From contig NZ_CP093366.1 in assembly GCF_023380265.1 (NCBI RefSeq), positions 744,001 to 808,000 on the forward strand: a stretch of 64,000 nt of DNA, written 5' to 3'. Each line of letters begins with the position of its first letter. The stretch's first letter is position 1. The notes below the pieces were generated by a model. That model ran no database searches and was not told the origin of the DNA. It saw only the letters and a program-made list of their open reading frames with translations. Shown piece after piece: positions 45,040-53,727 of this stretch. The translations under genes were made by a program, and so were the position numbers. The DNA is from Bombilactobacillus folatiphilus. Its GTDB lineage: Bacteria; Bacillota; Bacilli; Lactobacillales; Lactobacillaceae.

Positions 45040-46581
45040 ATGTTAAAACAGCAGATAGCCCGACCACGAGTGGATAGTGTCCGTTTTCGACTGATTTTCC
45101 AAGGTTTCCTGGTGGGGATTGTAACGGGAATTGTCGTATCATTATTTCGATTATGTATTGAAAAATTATTAGGATTAGTTCAGATTAGTTATATCCATGG
45201 TCATGTCAAAACATTCTGTTTAATGCTTGTGGTTAATTTGGTTTTGACCATCTTTGTTGGTTGGCTAATCAAAAGTGAGCCCCATATTGCGGGTTCAGGT
45301 ATTCCAGAAGTGGAAGGCCAATTACAAGGTAAATTTACTTTTCATTGGTGGCCCATTTTATGGAAAAAATTTATAGCTGGTGTTCTCAGTATTGGGTCAG
45401 GCCTTTTTTTGGGACGTGAGGGACCGTCAATTCAGTTAGGCGCGGCTGTGGGTCAAGGCATAGCTAGTAGTTTTAAACAACATGGCTCCAAAAATCGAGC
45501 CCTGATTGCTGCTGGAGCTACGGGTGGGTTGGCAGCTGCTTTTAATGCTCCGATCGCAGGAACAATGTTTGTATTAGAAGAAATTTATCATAATTTTAGC
45601 CCCTTAATTTGGCTGACAAGTTTGAGTAGTGCAATTGGCGCGAACTTTGTTTCCTTAAAAATTTTTGGTGAAGTGCCGATTTTGCATATGGTTTATAATC
45701 ATCCTTTACCTGTCAATTTATATGGTCATTTGTTGCTGCTGGGAAGCATTTTAGGACTTTTAGGTTTTGTGTACCAGCGTGTCTTATTGATGATGCCCAA
45801 ATTATATCAATTAACGAAATTACCACGGGCATTCCAAGGAGTTATCCCGTTTGTCTTAGTAATTGGAATAGGTTTTTGGCAACCAAAATTATTGGGTGGT
45901 GGCAATAATCTAGTATTAGCTTTAGGTGAACATCATTTTGTGTTGACAAGTTTGCTGATAATTTTAGTTGTACGTTTTCTTTTTTCAATGATTTCTTATG
46001 GTTCTGGTTTGCCTGGTGGCATCTTCTTGCCAATTCTGTCTTTAGGGGCAGTCATTGGTGCGATTTATGCAGGCATCATGATTCGACTAGGATGGCTACC
46101 GCGGATATACTTAACGAATTTGATTATTTTTTCGATGGCAGGTTACTTTGCTGGTATTAGTAAAGCCCCGTTTACGGCGATACTGTTAGTGACTGAAATG
46201 GTAGGCAATTTGACTAATTTGATGGCAATGGCTATTTTAACTTTGGTGGCGTACTTAGTGGTCGATTGGTTGGGTGGCGCCCCAATATATGAATCGTTGT
46301 TGCAGCGAATGATTGTGCCACAACGAATATCGCAACCGCAACATTTTGAACAAATTGAAGTTCCTGTTTTTGAAGGTAGCGTTCAAGATGGGCAACAGGT
46401 GCGGGCTATTTATTGGCCCTCGGAGGCGCTGTTAATCAGTATTCATCGTGGCTCACAAACAATTTTGCCGCACGGTGATACGATGATTTATGCAGGGGAT
46501 ACTTTGTTGTTATTAGTTGATGCATCACATATGGCACAGGTACGCAGACAAGTGGCAGAATTGTTAAAGCCACCGACATAG
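45040..46581 (+). CDS. ClC family chloride/proton antiporter with TrkA-C domain
   Basis: A 513-residue protein. The selectivity-filter segments GSGIPEVEG, GREGPSIQLGAAVGQG and GLPGGIFLPIL are present. The Glu in GREGP is the gating residue of proton-coupled exchangers, so this is an antiporter rather than a pure channel. A C-terminal RCK_C-like domain (about residues 435-513, ALLISIHRGSQTILPHGDTMIYAGDTLLLL) may bind a regulator. The start is ATG 45040 after AGAGAGG; an upstream in-frame TTG at 45034 is less likely. Probably monocistronic. Confidence 0.92.
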   Translation: MLKQQIARPRVDSVRFRLIFQGFLVGIVTGIVVSLFRLCIEKLLGLVQISYIHGHVKTFCLMLVVNLVLTIFVGWLIKSEPHIAGSGIPEVEGQLQGKFTFHWWPILWKKFIAGVLSIGSGLFLGREGPSIQLGAAVGQGIASSFKQHGSKNRALIAAGATGGLAAAFNAPIAGTMFVLEEIYHNFSPLIWLTSLSSAIGANFVSLKIFGEVPILHMVYNHPLPVNLYGHLLLLGSILGLLGFVYQRVLLMMPKLYQLTKLPRAFQGVIPFVLVIGIGFWQPKLLGGGNNLVLALGEHHFVLTSLLIILVVRFLFSMISYGSGLPGGIFLPILSLGAVIGAIYAGIMIRLGWLPRIYLTNLIIFSMAGYFAGISKAPFTAILLVTEMVGNLTNLMAMAILTLVAYLVVDWLGGAPIYESLLQRMIVPQRISQPQHFEQIEVPVFEGSVQDGQQVRAIYWPSEALLISIHRGSQTILPHGDTMIYAGDTLLLLVDASHMAQVRRQVAELLKPPT

Positions 46582-46657
46582 CATTGCTTAAATTTTTAAT
46601 AATTAAAAAATAATCGATGGTATACTGAAATTAATGTAAATTAACAGAATAAATTTA

Positions 46658-47240
46658 ATGAAAATTAAACATATATTGCTACTTGTACTATTGGCGCTAG
46701 TTGGCGGTGTTGCTTTTGAATCTACACAAACGACGCAAGCTGCAATTACAGTGCAACCGCAAAGTTGGCTGATTTATAATTGTGAACATCAAGTGTACCA
46801 TGTTTACGCAAATTGTTTCTTATGATTTAGGTGGTAATCAGTGGGTTAGTCCCGTGCAGGTTTCTAAACAAATACAGGCAGCAGATATTTTAGAGGCAGT
46901 GTCTGATGATTCAACGATTCCGTTGTATCAAAATTCGGATGCTATGAGTGTCGTTGATGGCTCTTTAAGTCCAGCCATTCATGAATGGCGCGTGATTCAG
47001 TTTGGCTTTACTGGTGAAACTACCATTTCCGTTGATCGGGTTGATTTAGGGAATAATCAGTGGGCGTGGATCAGTCCAAAACCCGGTTTAAATTTAATTT
47101 ATCGAAAGTATGCTCATGAACAAAATACACCTCTATATAATCAAGCAGGGCAACCAACTGGTAAAATTGCAGCTAATAGTTTTTATCGCGTCTATGGTGT
47201 CCGAAGAATTGATGGCAGTTGGTTACGTGCGGTTGGGTAA
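46658..47240 (+). pseudogene. Small secreted SLAP/SH3-like protein with frameshift
   Basis: ATG 46658 opens a frame with a clear signal peptide (KHILLLVLLALVGGVAF...TTQAA) that continues to VYHVYANCFL and stops. A second frame, from about 46800 to 47240, carries on with QIVSYDLGGNQWVSPVQVSKQ. It has two similar halves with GNNQWAWISP and IDGSWLRA endings, as in repeated cell-wall-binding modules. One base change near 46810 would join them into a protein of about 193 residues. The second frame alone has no credible start. Confidence 0.7.
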
Positions 47241-47297
47241 TGATCAACAATGAGCTAAACTTGCTCAGGGTGTTCACGCTTAAAATTTTCATAAAAT

Positions 47298-47344
47298 AAA
47301 AGTAACCAAGATAAGGAAATTTTCCAGTCTTGGCTACTTTTTTT
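47298..47344. terminator. Terminator between the secreted-protein pseudogene and toxin gene
   Basis: Arms 47298-47311 and 47328-47341 pair with one mismatch. Runs of T on either strand allow use in both directions. Confidence 0.7.
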
Positions 47345-47366
47345 GCTACATAAATCATGATGATTA

Positions 47367-47699
47367 TTACAATGTTTCCTTAATGTTGTTTAGAACTTCC
47401 ATCAAGATATTATTTGGCACTTTTTCTATATAAATCACTTTTCGTTTGAGAAAATCAATTGACTTTAATTGTTCGACAAAAATTGTTCCGTCTGTTATGG
47501 TTCCTTTATCTAGTTTGATGTGCAAAGGATGGTCATAGTTTCCATGTGAGATCGGAACAATCCAAATAAATGGTGAAGTCAAGCTCATTATATCTTGGCT
47601 AATTATTAAAGCCGGTCGATACCCCTTTTGTTCATGCCCTAAAGAAGGATCGAAATGTACTTTAACGATATCCCCCTGGTGAGGTTGATATTTTTCCAT
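47367..47699 (-). CDS. MazF/PemK-like mRNA interferase toxin
   Basis: A 110-residue protein of the CcdB/PemK fold. QGDIVKVHFDPSLGHEQKGYRPALIIS is the N-terminal signature with the conserved Arg-Pro. IWIVPISHG and a C-terminal FVEQLKSIDF follow, with the second active-site region. Such toxins cut mRNA at short sequence motifs. The gene begins one base after the antitoxin stop on the minus strand, the normal antitoxin-toxin order. Confidence 0.9.
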   Translation of the reverse strand: MEKYQPHQGDIVKVHFDPSLGHEQKGYRPALIISQDIMSLTSPFIWIVPISHGNYDHPLHIKLDKGTITDGTIFVEQLKSIDFLKRKVIYIEKVPNNILMEVLNNIKETL

Positions 47700-47975
47700 T
47701 TATAGGAGTTCTCTTCCAAGTGGTTTGACATTTTCCCAGTCCTTTAAATCTTTAGGGTATTCATAACTATCTGGTGTTCCTTGGTAATTGGCGTACTTCT
47801 CGGCTAAAGATTGTTTTTTAATTGGATTTAGGACAACGACAACGTGATCATTTCTTTTTTCGGTTTCTATTTGTACCTTGGAACCTGTGATTAATCCAGC
47901 TGCTTGCAGGATTTCTTTTGTTAGAATGACACCATTACTATGGCCCCAAGACATTATTTTACTTTCTTTAGTCAT
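47700..47975 (-). CDS. MazE-like AbrB-family antitoxin
   Basis: A 91-residue protein. IMSWGHSNGVILTKEILQAAGLITGSKVQIET is the swapped-hairpin DNA-binding domain. The acidic, Tyr-rich tail (YANYQGTPDSYEYPKDLKDWENV) would wrap and neutralise the toxin. It probably represses its own promoter (48006-48034). AGGTGA lies upstream on the minus strand. Confidence 0.88.
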   Translation of the reverse strand: MTKESKIMSWGHSNGVILTKEILQAAGLITGSKVQIETEKRNDHVVVVLNPIKKQSLAEKYANYQGTPDSYEYPKDLKDWENVKPLGRELL

Positions 47976-48005
47976 AGGATATCACCTCACATTATTTTTG
48001 GTTTT

Positions 48006-48034
48006 AATATATTCTTTTGTTTATTCTTTTTCAA
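48006..48034 (-). promoter_or_regulatory. Promoter of the toxin-antitoxin pair
   Basis: On the minus strand, TTGAAA (48034-48029) and TATATT (48011-48006) are 17 bases apart, about 30 bases before the antitoxin start. Confidence 0.7.
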
Positions 48035-48087
48035 GGATTATACATTTTTCAATTATCGCGTATATGTGATCTAAATCATAGTTTAAT

Positions 48088-48126
48088 AAAAACAGCCAAT
48101 CATAAAATTGATTAGCTGTTTTTTTA
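48088..48126. terminator. Terminator of the M60-like gene
   Basis: AAAAACAGC...AATCA pairs with TGATT...GCTGTTTTT around a short A/T loop. It lies 4 bases after the minus-strand stop. Confidence 0.8.
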
Positions 48127-48129
48127 AAC

Positions 48130-50325
48130 TTAATTGAAAGCTTGTTTTGAATATTGTGTTTTGTATGGTTCATTTAACGAATCAATTGCCACCAATAAAT
48201 TCTTTTTAGCAGGTGTATCGGCAGGATCATTTTGGAGTTGCGAACTTTGTTGAGTAATCTTTTTTATTAAATCTTGTTGGGGATCGTTTTTTAAAGTCTT
48301 ATTCTGTAAGCCCCATTTGGTAACCGTCCATTGATTGGTTGTCTTTGTTTTGTCAATAATGTTGTCGCTACTGCGCAAACGTGTCCGCGTTTCCGCGTGA
48401 TAAACTTCAATCGTGTCACCAACTGCTAAAGGAATCTTCGTGGTGCCCGTTTGGTTATTTGTACCCAAAATTGTTCGGTTAAATTTCACCTTGTTGTCAC
48501 TGTCTTTGACTGTGATTTTAGCGTAAGTCTCACCAACGTAACGATTATGCGGACTACTTTTAAGCACATCTAAAACAGCTTGTCGGTTGTTCAAATTGGT
48601 TTTTAACGTAGCGAATTTAACATCGCTCAAGCCTAATAAATCTAATTCTTGATTGGTCAAACTACTGTTATTAATTTTGGTTAACTTAACATTGGCAGTA
48701 TTGTTGGCTTCTTTGACGTAAACATAATTTTGGTCAGGCAAATAGTTATCCATCTGTTTACCAGCAAAGTCAAGTGTATAAACACCGTTAGCAATATTTT
48801 TAAAATTAACTGTATCGCCATTGATAGTTTGTGTTGCCACAACTTGTGCACCGTCTTTTAAGGACACTTTGGTGCCGGCTAATTGTTTAAGATCGTCAGC
48901 GTTTAATTTCAAGGTTAGATTACCGTGCAAATCCATCGGGACAATATCTTGATCTTGAACCATCTCAAAGTTGGAGTTAATCATAATCTTGTCGTCTAAT
49001 AAAGCGTGTGCTCGGGGCAATTGGCTCTTTGGAATCACGTCAGCCAACGAAGCGACTGCGGGATAATTGGCGGCACGATTTTTAGCAGCTTGATTATTAT
49101 TTAAACTGAGACCCCATTTTTGTAAAACGGGCGTAAAGTCTTGATGACTATTTTCACTGTAAACTTGGTTCATGAGGTCAGGCAATGGGTAGTTATTTTT
49201 GTTAAAACCAGGTTGATTAGCCAGTTGGCGATACTCTTGATACATCTTGGTAAAGGAAGCATCGCCAGCTTTTTGTTTAATCATGGTCAATAAAATCAAT
49301 TTTTCACGTAAGTCAACCGAACTATAAGTGCCGTGATTCGTAATCAAATCTTTATATAAACCATTTTCGACAGCATCTTTTTTACCATAGTTGAAGAGCC
49401 AGCCGATTTGGTCAGCTTTTTTACCATATTTGGTGTATTGATATTGAACGCCGAATAAGTTGTTGGAAACTTCACCGGTGTACATTCCAACGCCATCAAA
49501 GCCTGCTTGGTAGCCGTGGGCAATTTCATGAAGTGTTGCCCAATCATTTTTCTTAAGCCACATGTCAGCAGTTTTGGCAGTATTAGCGGCCCATTGGTCA
49601 CTATAATAAGCACCACCATCGCCGTGTGCATCAGCTTTTAAGAAATAACGATTTTGACCGTTTAGATTAAGTGGGGTGGAACCATCAAAACCGGCCATCT
49701 TATTGTAAAAGGCAAATAGTTCGTTGTAATGTTCGATCAATTCGTCTAAGTTTTTGTAATCTTGTAAGTGACGAACTTTCTCTTTATCTGATTTCGGAAT
49801 TAATAGTTGGAAATCTTTGCCTTTAATCAAAGCAAAGTTAGCGTCGTAATCATCCCAAGTTTTGAAGAAAGCTGTTTGATTACCATATTCTTGATAAATA
49901 GGTAACGGCTTTTCTTTGTGAGTATCTTCCACTTCGTATTCAATTTTGGCAGAAGTGTTGCCGTAAGGGGTATCAATAAACGGGACTAACGGACTGTCGG
50001 CACTGACGGTTTGCCATTGAGAAGTCACATTTAAGCTTTTCTCCATCTTGGAGTCGAAGCCTAATAACCGTAAAGTTAGCTTACCTTTAAAATCAGGATT
50101 AACTTGGCGAACTTTGAGCACCTTGTTTTCCCGTAGGATAAAACCAAGGTCTTGGCGATCATGATATTTACCTTTGCTCATGCCGGAATTAGAAATCCAA
50201 GTTGGTTCCGGTAAACTGGTGATATTTTGTGTCTTGATGTCTTGCGCTTGGACGGATGAGTAACTGAATAGCATAAAAGTCACCAATCCGAGCCAGAACC
50301 ATAACGATTTTTTAGTTAAATGCAC
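48130..50325 (-). CDS. Secreted M60-like zinc metallopeptidase (putative mucinase)
   Basis: A 731-residue secreted protein from GTG 50325, chosen because GGAGTG lies upstream and the signal peptide (KKSLWFWLGLVTFMLFSYSSVQAQ) follows at once. The gluzincin motif is H266-E-I-A-H270 with a downstream E285 (HEIAHGYQAGF...TGE), as in the M60/enhancin family, whose members cut mucin-type glycoproteins. An N-terminal domain of about 200 residues precedes the peptidase. Repeated beta domains (LKLNADDLKQLAGTKVSLKDG and similar) follow. No LPXTG or WxL anchor is seen, so it may be released. Confidence 0.85.
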   Translation of the reverse strand: MHLTKKSLWFWLGLVTFMLFSYSSVQAQDIKTQNITSLPEPTWISNSGMSKGKYHDRQDLGFILRENKVLKVRQVNPDFKGKLTLRLLGFDSKMEKSLNVTSQWQTVSADSPLVPFIDTPYGNTSAKIEYEVEDTHKEKPLPIYQEYGNQTAFFKTWDDYDANFALIKGKDFQLLIPKSDKEKVRHLQDYKNLDELIEHYNELFAFYNKMAGFDGSTPLNLNGQNRYFLKADAHGDGGAYYSDQWAANTAKTADMWLKKNDWATLHEIAHGYQAGFDGVGMYTGEVSNNLFGVQYQYTKYGKKADQIGWLFNYGKKDAVENGLYKDLITNHGTYSSVDLREKLILLTMIKQKAGDASFTKMYQEYRQLANQPGFNKNNYPLPDLMNQVYSENSHQDFTPVLQKWGLSLNNNQAAKNRAANYPAVASLADVIPKSQLPRAHALLDDKIMINSNFEMVQDQDIVPMDLHGNLTLKLNADDLKQLAGTKVSLKDGAQVVATQTINGDTVNFKNIANGVYTLDFAGKQMDNYLPDQNYVYVKEANNTANVKLTKINNSSLTNQELDLLGLSDVKFATLKTNLNNRQAVLDVLKSSPHNRYVGETYAKITVKDSDNKVKFNRTILGTNNQTGTTKIPLAVGDTIEVYHAETRTRLRSSDNIIDKTKTTNQWTVTKWGLQNKTLKNDPQQDLIKKITQQSSQLQNDPADTPAKKNLLVAIDSLNEPYKTQYSKQAFN

Positions 50326-50911
50326 TTTATTCACTCCATTTTTTAAGAATAGAATGACCATTATATTGATAAAAGGGGTAATGTTCAAATTTTTATTTTG
50401 ATTAATATGGGCACCATCAATCATTAAAAAAGATTTTAGACATATGGAAACCATAAAAATATTTTTTGGGGATAGACCTTGGTAATAGGAGCTTCACTCA
50501 AAAAATATATTTTGAAAATATTACCGAAAAAATCGGCTTATTTTTAATTTGTTTTTCATAGATAAGTTTGAAATTGATAATATTTTTATTTTTTAAATCA
50601 AATAGAAAAAAATTATTCAAAATAATTGAATAATAAAACCTGATGTAATTGACAAAATCTGTCTTGATGATAAATTTTGTACATTATTAAGGAATTAATT
50701 GGCTAAAAGAAATTATTTTGGAAAAGAATCTAGGTATAGTTAAACATGATAACTGTATCGTAATTACTGAATATGCAAATGAGTTATTAGCTTTTATACT
50801 TAGGTCGTCAACTCAAGAGAGTCGATAAATATTGAGAAAGTCCTTTTAGTAACATTGAAGTAAGTTACTAGGACGAAACTTATTGTATGTAATGAAGGAG
50901 TGGAAAAGATA
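50326..50911 (+). other. Long A/T-rich leader region upstream of GAPDH
   Basis: There is no convincing gene in these 586 bases. A 9-base inverted repeat (50612-50620 and 50626-50634, ATTATTCAA/TTGAATAAT) lies just upstream of TTGACA (50649-50654) and TAAATT (50671-50676), 16 bases apart. A TATAGT lies about 50735. A hairpin pairs GTCC/AGTAAC with GTTACT/GGAC between 50840 and 50874, just before the GAPDH ribosome binding site. The transcript would have a leader of up to 230 bases. Confidence 0.45.
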
Positions 50912-51913
50912 ATGGTTACGAAATTAGGAATTAACGGTTTTGGTCGAATTGGTCGTTTGGCTCTAAGAAGAATTATTACAACATCTAATGATTTAGAAGT
51001 GGTGGCGATTAATGATTTGACATCACCAAAAGTATTAGCTCATTTATTAAAATATGATACGGGTCAGGGTACCTTGGATGGCGAAATTACGGCGACAGAA
51101 AACGCGATTGTTGTTAATGGACATGAAATACCAGTTTATTCACAGTCAGATGCTTCACAGATTCCCTGGGTAAATAACGATGGTGTAGAACTTGTTCTAG
51201 AATCTAGTGGGTTTTATACATCACAAGAAAAGGCGCAAGCTCATTTGCGAGCGGGGGTAAAGCGAGTTTTAATTTCTGCTCCTGCAGGTGAGATGAAAAC
51301 GATCGTTTATGGTGTGAATGATGATATTTTAACTCGTCAAGATCAGATTGTTTCTGCTGGATCATGTACCACAAATTGTTTGGCTCCTTTGGCGCAAGCC
51401 ATGAATGATTCTTTTGGAATTAAAGTGGGATCAATGACAACGATTCATGCGTATACTAATAGTCAATCCTTACAAGATAGTCCTAAGAGCAATTTGCGTG
51501 CTGCACGGGCTGCAGCTATGAACACGGTGCCGTTGTCAACAGGGGCAGCCAAAGCGATTGGTTTAGTCATTCCTGAATTAAAGGGCAAGTTGAATGGTCA
51601 TGCTCAAAGGGTACCGGTGATTGCGGGTTCTGTGGTGGAATTAGATACGGTTTTAAATCAAAGAGTAACTGCAGAGCAGGTTAATCAAACAGTTAGTTCG
51701 TTGGCTAATAATGACAGTTTTACAACGGTGACTGATGAGATTGTATCTTCTGATGTCATTGGTTCGACGTACGGTTCGATATTTGACCCGACCCAGACAC
51801 AGGTTGTTGATGGGGGCGATTTACAAATGGTTAAGACGGTAGCGTGGTATGATAATGAATACGGATTTACGTCACAAATGATTCGAACCTTAGATAAATT
51901 TGCGCATTTTTAA
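50912..51913 (+). CDS. gap: Glyceraldehyde-3-phosphate dehydrogenase, type I
   Basis: A 333-residue glycolytic enzyme. [16 protein letters not shown] binds NAD. The catalytic Cys is in [16 protein letters not shown], with HAYTNSQ and the C-terminal [12 protein letters not shown] block. The residue before the SCTTNC core differs from the common SNASCTTNC. ATG 50912 is preferred over GTG 50900, which overlaps the AAGGAG site. It stands alone, not with pgk/tpi/eno, so it may be a second or moved copy. Confidence 0.92.
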   Translation: MVTKLGINGFGRIGRLALRRIITTSNDLEVVAINDLTSPKVLAHLLKYDTGQGTLDGEITATENAIVVNGHEIPVYSQSDASQIPWVNNDGVELVLESSGFYTSQEKAQAHLRAGVKRVLISAPAGEMKTIVYGVNDDILTRQDQIVSAGSCTTNCLAPLAQAMNDSFGIKVGSMTTIHAYTNSQSLQDSPKSNLRAARAAAMNTVPLSTGAAKAIGLVIPELKGKLNGHAQRVPVIAGSVVELDTVLNQRVTAEQVNQTVSSLANNDSFTTVTDEIVSSDVIGSTYGSIFDPTQTQVVDGGDLQMVKTVAWYDNEYGFTSQMIRTLDKFAHF

Positions 51914-51939
51914 TAAGTAATTAGTCTTTAAATAGAAAA

Positions 51940-51982
51940 AACTTGAGAACTATTTTTATAACTAGTTCTCAAGTTTTTTTGA
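51940..51982 (+). terminator. GAPDH terminator
   Basis: 13-base perfect arms (51940-51952 and 51963-51975) are followed by seven T. Confidence 0.9.
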
Positions 51983-51987
51983 TCAAT

Positions 51988-52572
51988 AGTGATCACGTAC
52001 CGATAAAATGTATATTGTGTTACTTTCTCTTGTTGGTGACTAACTTGGTTATATATGCGGTTTTTGTTGGCGTTTTAGTTTTATTCCGACATCAATTTAC
52101 GGCAATCAATCATATTTTTGAATTCATTCAGAATTTAACCAATGGGAATTTGACTAGTATCATCTTATTAGATGGGGTGTTTATTTTCTTTGGCGTGGCT
52201 TTGTTTTTGTTAGTATCTTCTTTTGCTGGCATTGGTGTCACTAAACAAGAGGATATCTCCAAAGTTTCGACGCCGGTTGGATTAATAGTTATGGTGTTAT
52301 ATATGGCGACCATATGGACATTAACGTTGGCTAAGCCGATTAATTACGTCACAAAAATCTTATCTGTTTTACCGTTTACTTCGTCTTTTTTCTTGCCGAT
52401 CTGGGTTTCCACAGAAGCTGTTCCGATCTGGATTATTTTGGCAGCCATTATCCTCGCTGTCGGTACAATTATTCTTTTATCGTGGGTCTTTTCGCAACTG
52501 TACCAAATATTGGCGTTATATAAAGGCAGTAAGCCCATTAAGTATGCATTCAAACATTTCTTAAAGCAGTGA
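51988..52572 (+). pseudogene. C-terminal fragment of an ABC-2 type permease
   Basis: An open frame of about 200 residues with five or six hydrophobic segments. KVSTPVGLIVMVLYMATIWTLTLAKPINYVTKILSVLPFTSSFFLPI is typical of the C-terminal half of NatB/YhaP-like ABC-2 permeases, normally about 400 residues. The frame begins inside the GAPDH terminator, without a ribosome binding site or a plausible start. No ATPase partner is adjacent. I read it as a remnant whose 5' half has been lost; a short functional protein is less likely. Confidence 0.65.
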
Positions 52573-52616
52573 ATATATCATAAAAATAGTGTTTGTGAAT
52601 AGTTCTGTTTCAAATT

Positions 52617-52650
52617 AACGATCAAGATGTCAGTATCTTGGTCGTTATTT
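52617..52650 (+). terminator. Terminator after the permease fragment
   Basis: 12-base arms (52617-52628 and 52635-52646) with one wobble and a 6-base loop precede a short T run. Confidence 0.75.
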
Positions 52651-52698
52651 TAGTGAACAACTAGATTCCTTTGCTTTGAAAGCTATTCTTATCAAATA

Positions 52699-52714
52699 AT
52701 GAATTATAATTCAT
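52699..52714. promoter_or_regulatory. Perfect 16-base palindrome, candidate TetR operator 1
   Basis: ATGAATTATAATTCAT is its own reverse complement. The same half-site (ATGAAT/ATTCAT) recurs at 52888-52907, in the promoter of the TetR-family gene. The remaining 52650-52870 stretch shows no gene. Confidence 0.5.
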
Positions 52715-52872
52715 AACTGGCTTGGCAAAAATGGATTTTAATTAGCTCTTTTCCTTTAGACTTGACTTGAATTCCTTGTTAAAGCAAAGAATTGAATGTT
52801 TTTAATGTTGCTACTTGATTGCAGTTATGTCCATAGCTACTCATCTATGATGACAACAAGTTCATAAAATGG

Positions 52873-52907
52873 TTGATTTTTGTTTTAATATGAATTAATA
52901 TTCATAT
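52873..52907 (+). promoter_or_regulatory. tetR-family promoter overlapped by palindromic operator 2
   Basis: TTGATT (52873-52878) is 17 bases from TAATAT (52896-52901). An inverted repeat ATATGAAT-TAAT-ATTCATAT (52888-52907) covers the -10 box. This is the expected position for autorepression by the TetR-type protein that follows. Confidence 0.6.
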
Positions 52908-52940
52908 ATGGACATCAAGAATTACTTTGAGGGAGGAAAG

Positions 52941-53525
52941 ATGGCTAAACAAGATAATAAGCAAAAATTAATTGAAGCGACCGACAAGCTACTTCAAACC
53001 AATAGTTTGTTTGCGATCACCACGAAGGAAATTACGACGACCGCGGGGCTTTCGGTGGGGGTGTTTTACAATTACTTTAAGGCCAAAGAAGATGCGTTTA
53101 AAGAAGTTGTGAATCGTTTTTTTAAGTATACAGTTGCAACTTTAGAAAGATTGAAACAGGAACTGACTGGCAATAATATTCGTTCGGAAATTAAGTTTAA
53201 AGAGGCCTTAATCAATGGCATTGATAAACAATGGGAAAATAATTTTTTGAATGGTGACATCATCATCTTGTCCCGTCAGGATCATCAGTTTAGGGACACT
53301 ATTAATCGTTACAATGACCAAATCATTGAACTGATTATGGATATTTTGATGATCACTAACCCTTTAATAAAAGAAAAACCTAAAGTCAAAGCAATGCTGG
53401 TCATGAATCTAATTGAAAATTCGGGCCCCGCATTCTTTAAATTTGACTCTGCTGCACAACAAGAAGCTTATATTGATGAGTTAGTTATGACGATCTACAA
53501 GATTTGCTTTGGGAAAGAGTCATAA
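52941..53525 (+). CDS. TetR/AcrR family transcriptional regulator
   Basis: A 194-residue repressor-type protein. The N-terminal helix-turn-helix is LIEATDKLLQTNSLFAITTKEITTTAGLSVGVFYNYFKAKEDAF, the TetR hallmark. The C-terminal ligand-binding domain is variable. I set the start at ATG 52941, 6 bases after GAGGGAGG; ATG 52908 in frame lies at the operator edge. It sits directly upstream of a multidrug-type exporter and probably controls it. Confidence 0.9.
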   Translation: MAKQDNKQKLIEATDKLLQTNSLFAITTKEITTTAGLSVGVFYNYFKAKEDAFKEVVNRFFKYTVATLERLKQELTGNNIRSEIKFKEALINGIDKQWENNFLNGDIIILSRQDHQFRDTINRYNDQIIELIMDILMITNPLIKEKPKVKAMLVMNLIENSGPAFFKFDSAAQQEAYIDELVMTIYKICFGKES

Positions 53526-53727
53526 GCATGACCAATATGTTAGAAGGTAAAACTTAAGTAAACCGTATCAAACAGGAAAATGCGCTCTAACTGAAAGTAT
53601 TGGTAACAGTGAGCTTATATATTGGAGTATTTTTATCATTGCTTGGTGTGCTCGGAAAAAGAGAGTTAATTAGAAAAATTAATATTAAAAATCATTTTAA
53701 AAAATTATGGATTGAAGGAAAGTTGAG
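53526..53727 (+). other. Gene-poor interval with a possible degraded membrane segment
   Basis: The interval holds no convincing gene. A frame from about 53600 reads LVTVSLYIGVFLSLLGVLGKREL, a single hydrophobic helix, and continues into the exporter gene in another frame, without a ribosome binding site. It may be a remnant of a lost gene between regulator and exporter. Confidence 0.3.

Noticed and set aside
45842..46033. Minus-strand frame inside the ClC gene
   Set aside because: It lies entirely within a well-conserved coding region and shows no start signal or motif.
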